Assembly (NCBI RefSeq): GCF_024330105.1 | Contig: NZ_JANDHW010000006.1 | Coordinates: 1 to 64,000, forward strand | Source of the DNA: Coprobacter tertius | Lineage (GTDB): Bacteria > Bacteroidota > Bacteroidia > Bacteroidales > Coprobacteraceae | Reading direction: 5' to 3' | Length of the DNA: 64,000 bases | Shown: piece by piece, positions 1 through 7,322 of the stretch | Layout of the letters: every line of letters begins with the position of its first letter | How positions within the stretch are numbered: the stretch's first letter is position 1 | Translations under genes and position numbers: made by a program | The notes under the pieces: generated by a model | Databases searched by the model: none | What the model was told of the DNA's origin: nothing | The model's input: only the letters and a program-made list of their open reading frames with translations

Positions 1-6
1 AAATAT

Positions 7-40
7 AAAAAACGGAAGAATTTAAATTCTTCCGTTTTTT
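7..40 (-). terminator. Intrinsic terminator after the GH92 gene
   Basis: A perfect 34-base palindrome: an A-run followed by CGGAAGAATTT, then its exact complement ending in a T-run. Because it is symmetric it can stop transcription from either side. It starts 11 bases past the stop codon of the minus-strand GH92 gene. Confidence 0.85.
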
Positions 41-50
41 ATATTTTATA

Positions 51-2255
51 TTAACTTTTATACCACACAGGACCGGGATGATCCCCCATTTCAAATTCAA
101 TGGTATCTCCGTGCATAATCTGCTCATGCGTAATATAACTCTTATCATACGGTTTACCATTTAATTTAACAGATTGGATATATATATTTTTTGCATCAAC
201 TTTAGGTGCTAAAACCGTAAATACTTTTCCATTTGCCACTCTCATTTTAATTTCTGGGAAAAGAGGTGTACCGATCTCATATTGTCCACTAACAGGATCA
301 ACAGGATAAAAGCCCATCGCACTGAATACGAACCATGCCGACATCTGTCCACAATCTTCATTCCCGCAAAGACCTGCAGGCGTATTTAAGTAAAGTTGGT
401 GTAAAACTTCAGCTACATATTTTTGAGTTTTCCAGGGTTGCCCAATCTTATTATATAAATATATAACATGGTGACTCGGCTCGTTTCCATGTGCATATTG
501 TCCTATCATTCCTGTACTGAAAATAGGCAGGTCGTCTTTTGCATCGGGAGCATAAGTAAACATACTGTCGAGCTTTTGGGCAAACCGATCCTTGCTTCCT
601 AATAAACCGATAAGCCCGTCTATATCCTGAGGTACATACCAGAAGTACTGCCATCCGTTACTTTCAGTAATATGTGCAGAATAATCTTTCGCGTCGAATT
701 CCGGGATAAATTTCCCTTTGTCATCTTTAGGTTGTATAAATGATGTAGCCGGATTATATAAATTACGGTATGACTGGGATCTCTTATAATATCTATCGGC
801 AATTTCTTTCTTGCCCATCTTTTCAGCCATTTTGGCGATACAGTAATCATCATAAGCATATTCAAGTGTCTTAGAGAGCGATTCGCTTTCGAGATTATAA
901 GGGATATATCCGTATTTTTTATACAAACCTATTCCTCGGTAATCGTTGCGATCAGAAGAAGCGATACAGGCTTGTAATGCCTTTTCAGAATCGAAATCTC
1001 CAATGCCTTTAAGATATGCATCCACAATAACAGGTACTGCATGATAACCGATCATCATGTCGGTCTCATTTCCATATAAATTCCAAAGAGGTAAACTACC
1101 GTACTGATCGTAAAATGCAAGAAAGGATTTTACCATATCGTTGGTCTTTTCTGGTTCGGTATAGGTAAACAACGGGTGCGATGCCCGATATGTATCCCAT
1201 AAAGAGAATGTCGAATAATTCACCCATCCGTCGGTTTTATGAATTTGTTTGTCGGGTCCGAAATAAGAACCGTCTACATCACTGTATATCGTAGGAGCTA
1301 TCATCGTATGATATAAAGCAGTATAAAATTTCGTCCTATCATCGACACTTCCTCCTTTAACTTCGATAACAGACAATTGCTTATTCCAATCTGTAACAAC
1401 CTGGTCATGATATAAGTCGAAATCGTTCTTTGGAGCTTCAACATTCAGATTTTTTGAAGCACCTTCTATACTTACCCCCGAAATCCCGGTAAACACGACA
1501 ATTTGTTCCCGATCCTTCGTATCGAAATCAAAACGGGCAATATACGCTGTACCGATATGTTTACCATTTTCCACTATACTTGTAGTATCCAAACTATAAT
1601 CGACAAACGGTTTTGAAAAACGGGTCTCAAAATATACTCTCTGGTCTGGAGACCATCCTCGTGAAAAACGATATCCCCGGATAGTAACCGAATCGATTAC
1701 CTCGACATATGAATCGAGTGTAAAATCCCAGTTCATTGCTTTTTTCAGATTCAGAAATACCACAGCTTCCGCTTCAGGAAAAGTATATCGTTGTATACCG
1801 CAACGTTCGGTTGCGGTAAGTTCAACATTTATACCATAATCTTTGAGAAAGACACGATAATAGCCGGCCGAAGCTTTTTCATCTTCATGGGAAAAAGATG
1901 AATAAATACCCAAAGGAGCGGGCGCTTCTTTATAAGGCTTGGTCACAGGCATAAAAGATATATCATATAAATCTCCGGCACCGGTTCCCGATAAATGAGT
2001 ATGACTGAATCCCGCTATTGTAGAATCGGGATAAAAATACCCGGATATACGATCCCAACCGGGAAGACCGTTATCGGGGCTCAACTGGACCATTCCGAAT
2101 GGAGCCTGGGCTCCCGGATAAGTATTGCCCGTAAAATCGGTACCTATCATGGGATTCACATACTGGACAAAGTTATTACTATTTTCTGATTTTTTTAATG
2201 GATTACAAGCTATGAGAATCGAAAATGTCATAGCGCCCAAAGTGATGTACTTCAT
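51..2255 (-). CDS. GH92 alpha-mannosidase lipoprotein
   Basis: Glycoside hydrolase family 92, an exo-acting alpha-mannosidase that usually trims alpha-1,2 (or 1,3/1,4/1,6) mannose from N-glycans or yeast mannan using a calcium-dependent inverting mechanism. The protein has 734 residues, the normal family length. The N-terminus is a lipoprotein signal with lipobox LIAC, the lipidated cysteine being Cys17, followed by NPLKK, so it should sit in an outer or periplasmic membrane. The N-terminal beta-sandwich begins near VNPMIGTDFTGNTYPGAQ. Around residue 630 is the family hallmark GNEDCGQMSAWFVFSAMGFY, part of the catalytic (alpha/alpha)6 domain. A second glycosidase lies upstream on the same strand, separated by 166 bases with a hairpin and a likely promoter. 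The linkage specificity is not readable from sequence. Confidence 0.93.
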   Translation of the reverse strand: MKYITLGAMTFSILIACNPLKKSENSNNFVQYVNPMIGTDFTGNTYPGAQAPFGMVQLSPDNGLPGWDRISGYFYPDSTIAGFSHTHLSGTGAGDLYDISFMPVTKPYKEAPAPLGIYSSFSHEDEKASAGYYRVFLKDYGINVELTATERCGIQRYTFPEAEAVVFLNLKKAMNWDFTLDSYVEVIDSVTIRGYRFSRGWSPDQRVYFETRFSKPFVDYSLDTTSIVENGKHIGTAYIARFDFDTKDREQIVVFTGISGVSIEGASKNLNVEAPKNDFDLYHDQVVTDWNKQLSVIEVKGGSVDDRTKFYTALYHTMIAPTIYSDVDGSYFGPDKQIHKTDGWVNYSTFSLWDTYRASHPLFTYTEPEKTNDMVKSFLAFYDQYGSLPLWNLYGNETDMMIGYHAVPVIVDAYLKGIGDFDSEKALQACIASSDRNDYRGIGLYKKYGYIPYNLESESLSKTLEYAYDDYCIAKMAEKMGKKEIADRYYKRSQSYRNLYNPATSFIQPKDDKGKFIPEFDAKDYSAHITESNGWQYFWYVPQDIDGLIGLLGSKDRFAQKLDSMFTYAPDAKDDLPIFSTGMIGQYAHGNEPSHHVIYLYNKIGQPWKTQKYVAEVLHQLYLNTPAGLCGNEDCGQMSAWFVFSAMGFYPVDPVSGQYEIGTPLFPEIKMRVANGKVFTVLAPKVDAKNIYIQSVKLNGKPYDKSYITHEQIMHGDTIEFEMGDHPGPVWYKS

Positions 2256-2284
2256 ATTTATCTATCTTGTTTAGGATATGTGTA

Positions 2285-2316
2285 CAAACATAATCAAAAA
2301 ATCCCATAGGTTAAAA
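2285..2316 (-). promoter_or_regulatory. Putative Bacteroidota promoter for the GH92 gene
   Basis: On the minus strand TATGTTTG (2285-2292) matches the -7 consensus TAnnTTTG, with TTTT (2313-2316), a three-of-four match to the TTTG -33 box, 20 bases upstream. It lies about 30 bases before the GH92 start codon. Confidence 0.45.
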
Positions 2317-2355
2317 TATCCGTTTAAAAACCCCTGACATATCCATACATTACCA

Positions 2356-2395
2356 TTAAAGGCTTTATTCCCCGCATTGGGAATAAAGCCTTTAA
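2356..2395 (-). terminator. Hairpin terminator between the two glycosidase genes
   Basis: Perfect 17-bp stem (2356-2372 with 2379-2395) around a 6-base loop, 27 bases after the stop codon of the six-hairpin glycosidase gene. There is no long T-run beyond the stem on the minus strand, so efficiency is uncertain. Confidence 0.65.
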
Positions 2396-2421
2396 TAAAT
2401 ATAAAAATATAATATTATTTA

Positions 2422-3825
2422 TCAGAACTCATAAGTCACTGTAACCGGCTTTGATATATCTGCAGGAATAAATGCCTTTTTCATTTTTTTACCGTTTACA
2501 TAAACACCCTTAGGTTTATCGCCACAACCATTAAAAATAACAGAAATAGTATTGTTACGATAAGGAATCCCTGTAAGCTCTTTAAATCCTATCTGATTTA
2601 GCAAATCGAATGCAGGAGAAATACCTAATCCTTCTTCGGAAAAACTCATCCCCAGCAAATCGTTGAAAACCATACGAAGATATCCGGTAGCCGACCAGGT
2701 CTGCTCACGACACGAAGGCCAATGTCTGCCTACCTGCCAACCGCCATCCGGGTTACCCGTCACAGGATTGTATATTTCCCAAAATGAATGTTTACTTTTT
2801 ATCATAGCTAATTCGGTGAGGCTAACAAATTCTTTCATAAAACCTTCCGACTTTCCGCTCTTAAAACAAGCATCCGCCCAAAATGCGTTTACAAAAGGCC
2901 ATACTAAATTATTATGCCGTCCCGGTTTCTCTGTCGAATATCTTTTGAAATCGGGATATACAGAAGGTATACCGTAATTGCTTATATGAGCCTTTTCGAT
3001 AATCGATCTGGCTTCCTTTTTTGAAACGACTCCCGACAATATAGCAAAAGACAGCCCAAGTCCTTCCTGAAAATGATGTACATTTCCATCGGCATCTATC
3101 AAATAATTCAGTTTATTATTCTTTTTGTCATACAAATATTTGCGTATATTATCTTTCAATGCTGCCGCTTTCTTTTTATAAATTTTTTCTGCAGATTCAT
3201 TCCCCAATAATTCAGCCATATCGGCCAACCTCAAGTAAGCTTCATAATATATACAATTCGTACTCAAACATTTTATCTTTTTAGCCGCAGGAAAATCGAG
3301 TACATAAGAAGAGTTATTTTTCGGATCGAAAATAGGCTCTTCATAACCGGCAATCCCATCATTAAAAACCGACGGTCCTGTAAATAGGCCATAAATCGAA
3401 TCGAAAGCCTTGTTTTCAAGCTCATCCATCGTATTAGCGGAACATATAAAAGCCTCTTTCAGAAATTCTTTGTCTCCATTAATCAAATAATGATTATATG
3501 CTGCCGGCACCCAAATAATCTGATCCCAATACTGATGACCTATCTTCGAACGATTATCACGAGTAACGCTCCACATTGAATATTCGGCTGCTACCGGCCG
3601 TAAAAGACTACAGGCATTCCATGAATTGATAGATATATCCCGAGTCCACTCTCCACCATAATCAGCCCCCGCCTCTATCAAATTCGATTCGGTATTATCG
3701 TCAATCGTTTTCACAGCTACAGCAAAAGCCCCATCGATCAAAGGAGTTTCAGTTTTTATTTGCTGCGCCCATCCCAAGCCGGGGATAAGTACACAGGACA
3801 AAAAAATAATTTTTTTCATATTCAT
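2422..3825 (-). CDS. Secreted six-hairpin glycosidase family protein
   Basis: An exported (alpha/alpha)6-barrel protein of 467 residues. The N-terminus MKKIIFLSCVLIPGLGWA is a signal peptide with cleavage before QQIK; the second Met of MNMKK could also be the start. The segment GGEWTRD near residues 57-63 and WDQIIWVPAAYNHYL further on are typical of six-hairpin glycosidases (the broad group holding alpha-L-rhamnosidases, amylo-alpha-1,6-glucosidases and GH63/GH125-like enzymes). The region around WPFVNAFWADACF and NPDGGWQVGRHWPSCREQTW continues the barrel, and a short beta-rich C-terminus follows. The substrate is not determined. Being next to a GH92 mannosidase suggests a role in host or fungal glycan breakdown, but this is inference. 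It has its own likely promoter about 85 bases upstream. Confidence 0.75.
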   Translation of the reverse strand: MNMKKIIFLSCVLIPGLGWAQQIKTETPLIDGAFAVAVKTIDDNTESNLIEAGADYGGEWTRDISINSWNACSLLRPVAAEYSMWSVTRDNRSKIGHQYWDQIIWVPAAYNHYLINGDKEFLKEAFICSANTMDELENKAFDSIYGLFTGPSVFNDGIAGYEEPIFDPKNNSSYVLDFPAAKKIKCLSTNCIYYEAYLRLADMAELLGNESAEKIYKKKAAALKDNIRKYLYDKKNNKLNYLIDADGNVHHFQEGLGLSFAILSGVVSKKEARSIIEKAHISNYGIPSVYPDFKRYSTEKPGRHNNLVWPFVNAFWADACFKSGKSEGFMKEFVSLTELAMIKSKHSFWEIYNPVTGNPDGGWQVGRHWPSCREQTWSATGYLRMVFNDLLGMSFSEEGLGISPAFDLLNQIGFKELTGIPYRNNTISVIFNGCGDKPKGVYVNGKKMKKAFIPADISKPVTVTYEF

Positions 3826-3915
3826 TTTATCACACTTTAAAATATTCTTAGATTCTAATCAAATTAATCAGATACGGCAGATCGCATCTATTTCTTTATC
3901 ATGTAAACTGGTTGT

Positions 3916-3947
3916 CAAAGTTAATACATTAATAAGAATAAGCCAAT
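3916..3947 (-). promoter_or_regulatory. Bacteroidota promoter for the six-hairpin glycosidase gene
   Basis: Minus-strand TAACTTTG (3916-3923) is an exact TAnnTTTG -7 box; ATTG (3944-3947) lies 20 bases upstream as the -33 box. The predicted leader is about 80 nt. Confidence 0.6.
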
Positions 3948-4096
3948 ATAATATTATGATATAAAAAAACATTCATGAAAAAAGTAGTCGAAATCAACAA
4001 TACATATTAAAAAAATAGGACAAAATTCGACTATTTTACCTGTATTTTAGTCTGATTCGGACATTTTATCATTAACCTTTAAATATGGGAAAATTT

Positions 4097-4129
4097 ATTG
4101 TGAGGGATGCGATATTTATACTACATTTG
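4097..4129 (+). promoter_or_regulatory. Bacteroidota promoter for the structured RNA
   Basis: ATTG (4097-4100) and TACATTTG (4122-4129), 21 bases apart, match the -33 and -7 boxes. Transcription would start at about 4134-4137, exactly at the first bases of a long helix. The rest of the 462-base gap between 3826 and 4287 holds the glycosidase promoter and AT-rich sequence in which I see nothing else. Confidence 0.65.
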
Positions 4130-4133
4130 TAAT

Positions 4134-4267
4134 GTCTCACTTACTTAAGAAGCATATTAATCGCTGTATGCGAGCAAGAGGTATTATAAGCCTCCGCTGT
4201 GCACACAACGATTGTGTGTTTTAAAAAGTAAGTGAGACGACTTTATTCAGCGGAGGCTTTTTTTATT
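4134..4267 (+). ncRNA. Candidate structured RNA with interlocked helices
   Basis: Seen directly: GTCTCACTTACTT (4134-4146) is the exact complement of 4226-4238 (13 bp), and AAGCCTCCGCTG (4188-4199) is the exact complement of 4248-4259 (12 bp). The 5' arm of the second helix is inside the loop of the first and its 3' arm is outside, so the two helices form an H-type pseudoknot or are alternatives. Smaller hairpins lie in the loops: GCATA/TATGC (4152-4156, 4167-4171) and CACACAA/TTGTGTG (4202-4208, 4212-4218). The loop bases AATCG (4159-4163) can also pair with CGATT (4209-4213). A promoter sits right before it and a T-run right after it. I do not recognise a known family. It could be a free small RNA, or an attenuator in the leader of the sigma gene that starts 21 bases after it. 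Confidence 0.6.
4188..4266 (+). terminator. Intrinsic terminator of the candidate RNA
   Basis: A 12-bp GC-rich stem (4188-4199 with 4248-4259) directly followed by seven T (4258-4264). The loop is unusually long (48 bases) and contains the 3' arm of the first helix, so terminator formation and the first helix may influence one another. Confidence 0.7.
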
Positions 4268-4287
4268 ATATAATTTGCAAAAATAAA

Positions 4288-4713
4288 ATGAACCTTCTTA
4301 ATATCAATAGCAATCTGGTCGATTTACATAAACCGCTAATGCATTTTGCTTATTTTCTAACTTCAAATAAAGAAGATGCAGAAGATTTATTTCAAGATAC
4401 AATAGTTAAAACAATTGAGAACAAAGAAAAGTTCAGAGAAAACACAAATTTCAAAGCTTGGATTTTCACTATTATGAAAAATATCTTTATAAACGACTAT
4501 CGAAAACATAAAAACAGAATAACAATAGAAATAAACGAAGAAGCAACAGACTTTATTTCAGAAGGTACCTTTGATGAACTATACGATTATAAACTGATGA
4601 ATACCATGATCTCGAAACTAGATAAACAAAGCCGATTACTTTTTGGCATGTATATTTCCCAGTATAAATACGAAGAAATCGCAGAAGAAATGAATATTCC
4701 TATAGGAACGTAA
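4288..4713 (+). CDS. ECF-type RNA polymerase sigma factor, frameshifted at its C-terminus
   Basis: Sigma-70 family ECF factor. Region 2 is recognisable from DAEDLFQDTIVKTIENKEKF and FKAWIFTIMKNIFINDYRK (residues ~30-72), and region 4 from KLDKQSRLLFGMYISQYKYE followed by EIAEEMNIPIGT. The frame stops after 141 residues, exactly where the recognition helix (normally GTVKSR...) should continue. Shifting back one base at 4710 gives GTVKSKIHYIRLDLKKSLNE and then a stop at 4806-4808, for a total of 173 residues, a normal ECF length. So one base was lost (most simply one G of ACGGTAAAG), or a -1 frameshift is needed, or the base call is wrong. As read, the product would lack promoter -35 recognition. 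No anti-sigma factor or SusCD pair is next to it. The target genes are unknown. Confidence 0.85.
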   Translation: MNLLNINSNLVDLHKPLMHFAYFLTSNKEDAEDLFQDTIVKTIENKEKFRENTNFKAWIFTIMKNIFINDYRKHKNRITIEINEEATDFISEGTFDELYDYKLMNTMISKLDKQSRLLFGMYISQYKYEEIAEEMNIPIGT

Positions 4714-4808
4714 AGAGTAAAATTCATTATATACGACTCGATCTAAAAAAATCTTTAAACGAACGTTCGATTCCAAAAGGAAAAAATAACGTCCGAAACC
4801 ACATATAA
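4710..4808 (+). pseudogene. Out-of-frame C-terminal part of the ECF sigma factor
   Basis: In the -1 frame from 4710 the 32 codons encode VKSKIHYIRLDLKKSLNERS and a basic tail ending VRNHI, followed by TAA at 4806. The first residues are the typical start of the sigma region 4.2 recognition helix. The stop lies just before the terminator palindrome, which suggests this was the original gene end. Confidence 0.7.
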
Positions 4809-4844
4809 AAAAAGATGTCCGATATGTAATTACATATCGGACAT
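4807..4844 (-). terminator. Terminator of the perR-rubrerythrin operon
   Basis: Positions 4815-4844 form a perfect 30-base palindrome (ATGTCCGATATGTAA and its complement). On the minus strand it is followed by CTTTTTTTATA, a classic intrinsic terminator 30 bases after the rubrerythrin stop. It may also end plus-strand transcription of the sigma gene. Confidence 0.85.
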
Positions 4845-4874
4845 AAAGCATATTTAACCTATTACCTTAAAAAA

Positions 4875-5429
4875 TTATTTCTTGAAAAAGCGATTATAGA
4901 GTCCCTCGAAAGCTTTTCCATGACGAGCTTCGTCTTTACACATTTCGTGTACTGTATCATGGATAGCATCGAGGCCCAATTCTTTTGCACGAGTTGCAAT
5001 GCGTTTCTTATCTTCACAAGCCCCACTTTCAGCATCCATACGTGCCTTCAAATTCGTTTTGGTATCCCATACTACTTCACCCAGCAATTCAGCAAATTTA
5101 GCGGCATGTTCGGCTTCCTCCCAAGCAATACGTTTATATGCTTCTGCCACTTCAGGATACCCTTCACGATCGGCCTGACGACTCATAGCAAGATACATTC
5201 CAACTTCGGTACACTCCCCGTTAAAATGAGCTTTTAGTCCTTCCAAAACTTCAGCATCCACTCCCTTAGCAACGCCTATGCGATGTTCGTCTGCAAAAGT
5301 CAATGCACCTTCCGTCTCAACAACTTCCTTAAATTTACTTTTAGGCTGTTTACACTGAGGACAAAAATCAGGAGCTTCTTCTCCTTCATGAACATAACCA
5401 CATACGGTACAAATAAACTTCTTTTTCAT
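4875..5429 (-). CDS. rbr: Rubrerythrin with N-terminal rubredoxin domain
   Basis: Peroxide-scavenging non-haem iron protein of the cytoplasm of anaerobes, reducing hydrogen peroxide to water with electrons passed through its rubredoxin centre. The order of domains is reversed compared with classic rubrerythrin. The rubredoxin iron site comes first, with CTVC (Cys7, Cys10) and CPQC (Cys23, Cys26). The ferritin-like four-helix bundle with the di-iron site follows, with [10 protein letters not shown] and [10 protein letters not shown] giving the ExxH ligands. At 184 residues it fits the reverse-rubrerythrin group. It is the second gene of an operon with a PerR-like repressor 14 bases upstream, so peroxide induction is likely. 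Confidence 0.93.
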   Translation of the reverse strand: MKKKFICTVCGYVHEGEEAPDFCPQCKQPKSKFKEVVETEGALTFADEHRIGVAKGVDAEVLEGLKAHFNGECTEVGMYLAMSRQADREGYPEVAEAYKRIAWEEAEHAAKFAELLGEVVWDTKTNLKARMDAESGACEDKKRIATRAKELGLDAIHDTVHEMCKDEARHGKAFEGLYNRFFKK

Positions 5430-5443
5430 AATAATACTTCTAA

Positions 5444-5881
5444 TTAAGTTTTTGATATATTATCCGGGGCAAGCCCCAAACATTTTTTACAATATCCTTT
5501 ATAATAAATTTGAATATCCTCTATTTTAAAATCGATCGGATGCATTAAATCTACCAAAGCTCCCTTATTAAGAAGTATATCGTAGATTTCTCCACAAGTA
5601 ATACATCTAAAATGCGCATGAGGTGTTATATCCGCATCATAGCGTATATTTCTCTCATCAATAGTAAGCATTTGAGCTGCACCATTTTCTACAAATAATT
5701 TTAGTGTATTATAAACAGTCGTTTTCGATAAAGTCGGGATAGCAGAATATAAATCGTTAAAAATCGTATCAACAGAAGGATGCGTCGCATGGTTCATCAA
5801 ATATTCCATAATGGCTATTCTCTGTAACGATGGTTTTATCTGATGATGTATTAAATGTTCTGCAACTTGTCTTTGATACAT
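5444..5881 (-). CDS. perR: Fur family peroxide-responsive repressor (PerR-like)
   Basis: Metal-dependent transcription repressor of 145 residues with an N-terminal winged helix ([10 protein letters not shown] ... [14 protein letters not shown]) and a C-terminal dimerisation domain. Metal ligands are visible: HP after the first helices, RYD, PHAHFRC and an Asp in EIYD at the place where PerR proteins have Asp and Fur proteins have Glu. Structural zinc cysteines are CITC and CKKC. This pattern favours PerR over Fur or Zur. It heads the operon with rubrerythrin. A 19-base inverted repeat touching the start codon suggests autoregulation. PerR proteins sense peroxide by oxidation of the His ligands. 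Confidence 0.88.
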   Translation of the reverse strand: MYQRQVAEHLIHHQIKPSLQRIAIMEYLMNHATHPSVDTIFNDLYSAIPTLSKTTVYNTLKLFVENGAAQMLTIDERNIRYDADITPHAHFRCITCGEIYDILLNKGALVDLMHPIDFKIEDIQIYYKGYCKKCLGLAPDNISKT

Positions 5882-5900
5882 AATTGTAATTATTACAATT
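5882..5900 (-). promoter_or_regulatory. PerR/Fur-type operator
   Basis: AATTGTAAT-T-ATTACAATT is a perfect 9-1-9 inverted repeat, close to the 7-1-7 Per box of Bacillus (TTATAATnATTATAA). It lies between the perR promoter and the start codon, one base away from the ATG, so a bound repressor would block both transcription and its own synthesis. Confidence 0.75.
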
Positions 5901-5912
5901 TTAAATTTGATA

Positions 5913-5944
5913 CAAAAATAATAATTTTCGAATTATCGAGCAAA
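5913..5944 (-). promoter_or_regulatory. Promoter of perR-rbr
   Basis: Minus strand: TTTG (5941-5944), a 20-base spacer, then TATTTTTG (5913-5920), an exact match to both Bacteroidota promoter boxes. Transcription would start next to the operator at 5882-5900. Confidence 0.7.
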
Positions 5945-6028
5945 AAAACATTGTAAATTTAACACATATTTTAAGATAATATTAAGTTGTAGATATTCAT
6001 AAAATTTCTATATATCAAAAACATAAAA

Positions 6029-6060
6029 TTAAAAAAAAGCGTTTTCAATACTGAAAACGC
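6029..6060 (-). terminator. Terminator after lysA
   Basis: GCGTTTTCA (6039-6047) pairs with TGAAAACGC (6052-6060) over a 4-base loop, followed on the minus strand by eight T. It lies 26 bases after the lysA stop. Confidence 0.88.
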
Positions 6061-6085
6061 CTGATTTATTATACAATTCTATATT

Positions 6086-7240
6086 TTAAATATCATCGGA
6101 ATACCTTACTTTCGGCAATTCACGACAATTATATCTCGATGCCATAATTTCACCATAAGCACCAGCCGAACGTAAAGCTATAAGATCACCTCGCTTTGTT
6201 TCATTCAAAGAAACACATTTGCCGAAACAATCGCTCGACTCGCAAATAGGGCCTACTACATCATATTCCCTAACCGGACCTTCAGAAGAAAGATTTTCAA
6301 TTTTATGATAAGCCTGATATAAAGCCGGGCGTATAAGATCGGTCATCCCCGCATCAACAATAACAAATTTTTTATTTACTCCTTCTTTTACATACAACAC
6401 CTTGGTCATAAGACTCCCGCATTGACATACCAAAGAACGGCCCAATTCAAAATGAAGCTGCTGTTTAGGTCTTAACTTAAGATGACGATAAAATACTTCG
6501 AAATAGCTTTTAAATTCTGGAATCGGTTGGCGATCAGGGTTTTCGTAATCAACTCCTAAACCACCTCCTACATTGATTATATCTACGATAATATGGCGAC
6601 GATATAGTGTCTCTTGTATTTCGTTTATACGCACACAAAGGCTTTTAAAAGCATCCATATCGGTAATTTGCGAACCTATATGAAAATGCAATCCCACCAA
6701 TTTTACATTTTTCAATCCGGATAAATGATCGAGAACACCTTCGAGATGAATCAGATTAATGCCGAATTTATTTTCATTTAATCCCGTAGTAATATAATGG
6801 TGAGTATGAGCATCTACATTCGGATTGAGTCGAAGCGCAACCGGTGCAATTTTATTCTTTATAGAAGCTCTCTCATTAATTACGTTCAATTCAGGAATCG
6901 ATTCAACATTAAAGCAAAAAATATCGGTATCAAGTCCTAAATCAATTTCCCAATCCGATTTTCCGACCCCGGCATAAACAATTTTGTCGGCTGAGAAACC
7001 CGCTTTCAACGCAGCTTTTATTTCTCCTCCGCTTACACAATCGGCCCCTATACCATTCTCACAAATCACCGATAAAATACGTGAATTAGCATTGGCTTTT
7101 ACAGCATAATGCACATGATAATTATATTTTCCCGCCTCATGAGTCACAACACCGAGAGTTTCCCTCAATAAGGGTATATTATAATAATAAAACGGAGTCT
7201 CGATATTCTCTAATGCAGTTACAGGGAAATTTCCTTTCAT
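6086..7240 (-). CDS. lysA: Diaminopimelate decarboxylase
   Basis: PLP-dependent enzyme of the alanine-racemase fold (type III) that decarboxylates meso-diaminopimelate to L-lysine, the last step of lysine synthesis. HYAVKANAN near residue 44 carries the PLP-binding lysine; HFHIGSQ, GGGLGVDYE and FELGRSLV make the phosphate and glycine-rich sites; GPICESSDCFGK near residue 330 holds the conserved substrate-binding Cys-Glu-Ser-Ser-Asp. 384 residues is normal for the short Bacteroidota form. It follows lysC on the same strand, with 82 bases between them that include a hairpin with T-run, so the pair may be only partly co-transcribed. Confidence 0.95.
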   Translation of the reverse strand: MKGNFPVTALENIETPFYYYNIPLLRETLGVVTHEAGKYNYHVHYAVKANANSRILSVICENGIGADCVSGGEIKAALKAGFSADKIVYAGVGKSDWEIDLGLDTDIFCFNVESIPELNVINERASIKNKIAPVALRLNPNVDAHTHHYITTGLNENKFGINLIHLEGVLDHLSGLKNVKLVGLHFHIGSQITDMDAFKSLCVRINEIQETLYRRHIIVDIINVGGGLGVDYENPDRQPIPEFKSYFEVFYRHLKLRPKQQLHFELGRSLVCQCGSLMTKVLYVKEGVNKKFVIVDAGMTDLIRPALYQAYHKIENLSSEGPVREYDVVGPICESSDCFGKCVSLNETKRGDLIALRSAGAYGEIMASRYNCRELPKVRYSDDI

Positions 7241-7275
7241 CGCTTCAATTTTTTGGGTTTATTCGATCATATATT

Positions 7276-7309
7276 AGAAAAAAACACGAACTGAAAATTC
7301 AGCCCGTGT
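7276..7309 (-). terminator. Terminator-like hairpin between lysC and lysA
   Basis: On the minus strand ACACG pairs with CGTGT and, inside a small internal loop, CTGAA pairs with TTCAG; TTTTTTTC follows. It lies in the 82-base gap between lysC and lysA and could reduce or end read-through from lysC. Confidence 0.65.
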
Positions 7310-7322
7310 CTTCTCATTATTA

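Noticed and set aside
4708-4713. Programmed -1 frameshift in the sigma gene
   Set aside because: No slippery heptamer, no Shine-Dalgarno-like enhancer and no nearby downstream pseudoknot; simple base loss or base-call error is the more economical reading.
4636-4851. Minus-strand 71-codon frame over the sigma gene end
   Set aside because: It overlaps the C-terminal sigma coding sequence and the terminator palindrome; no domain, signal, or start context.
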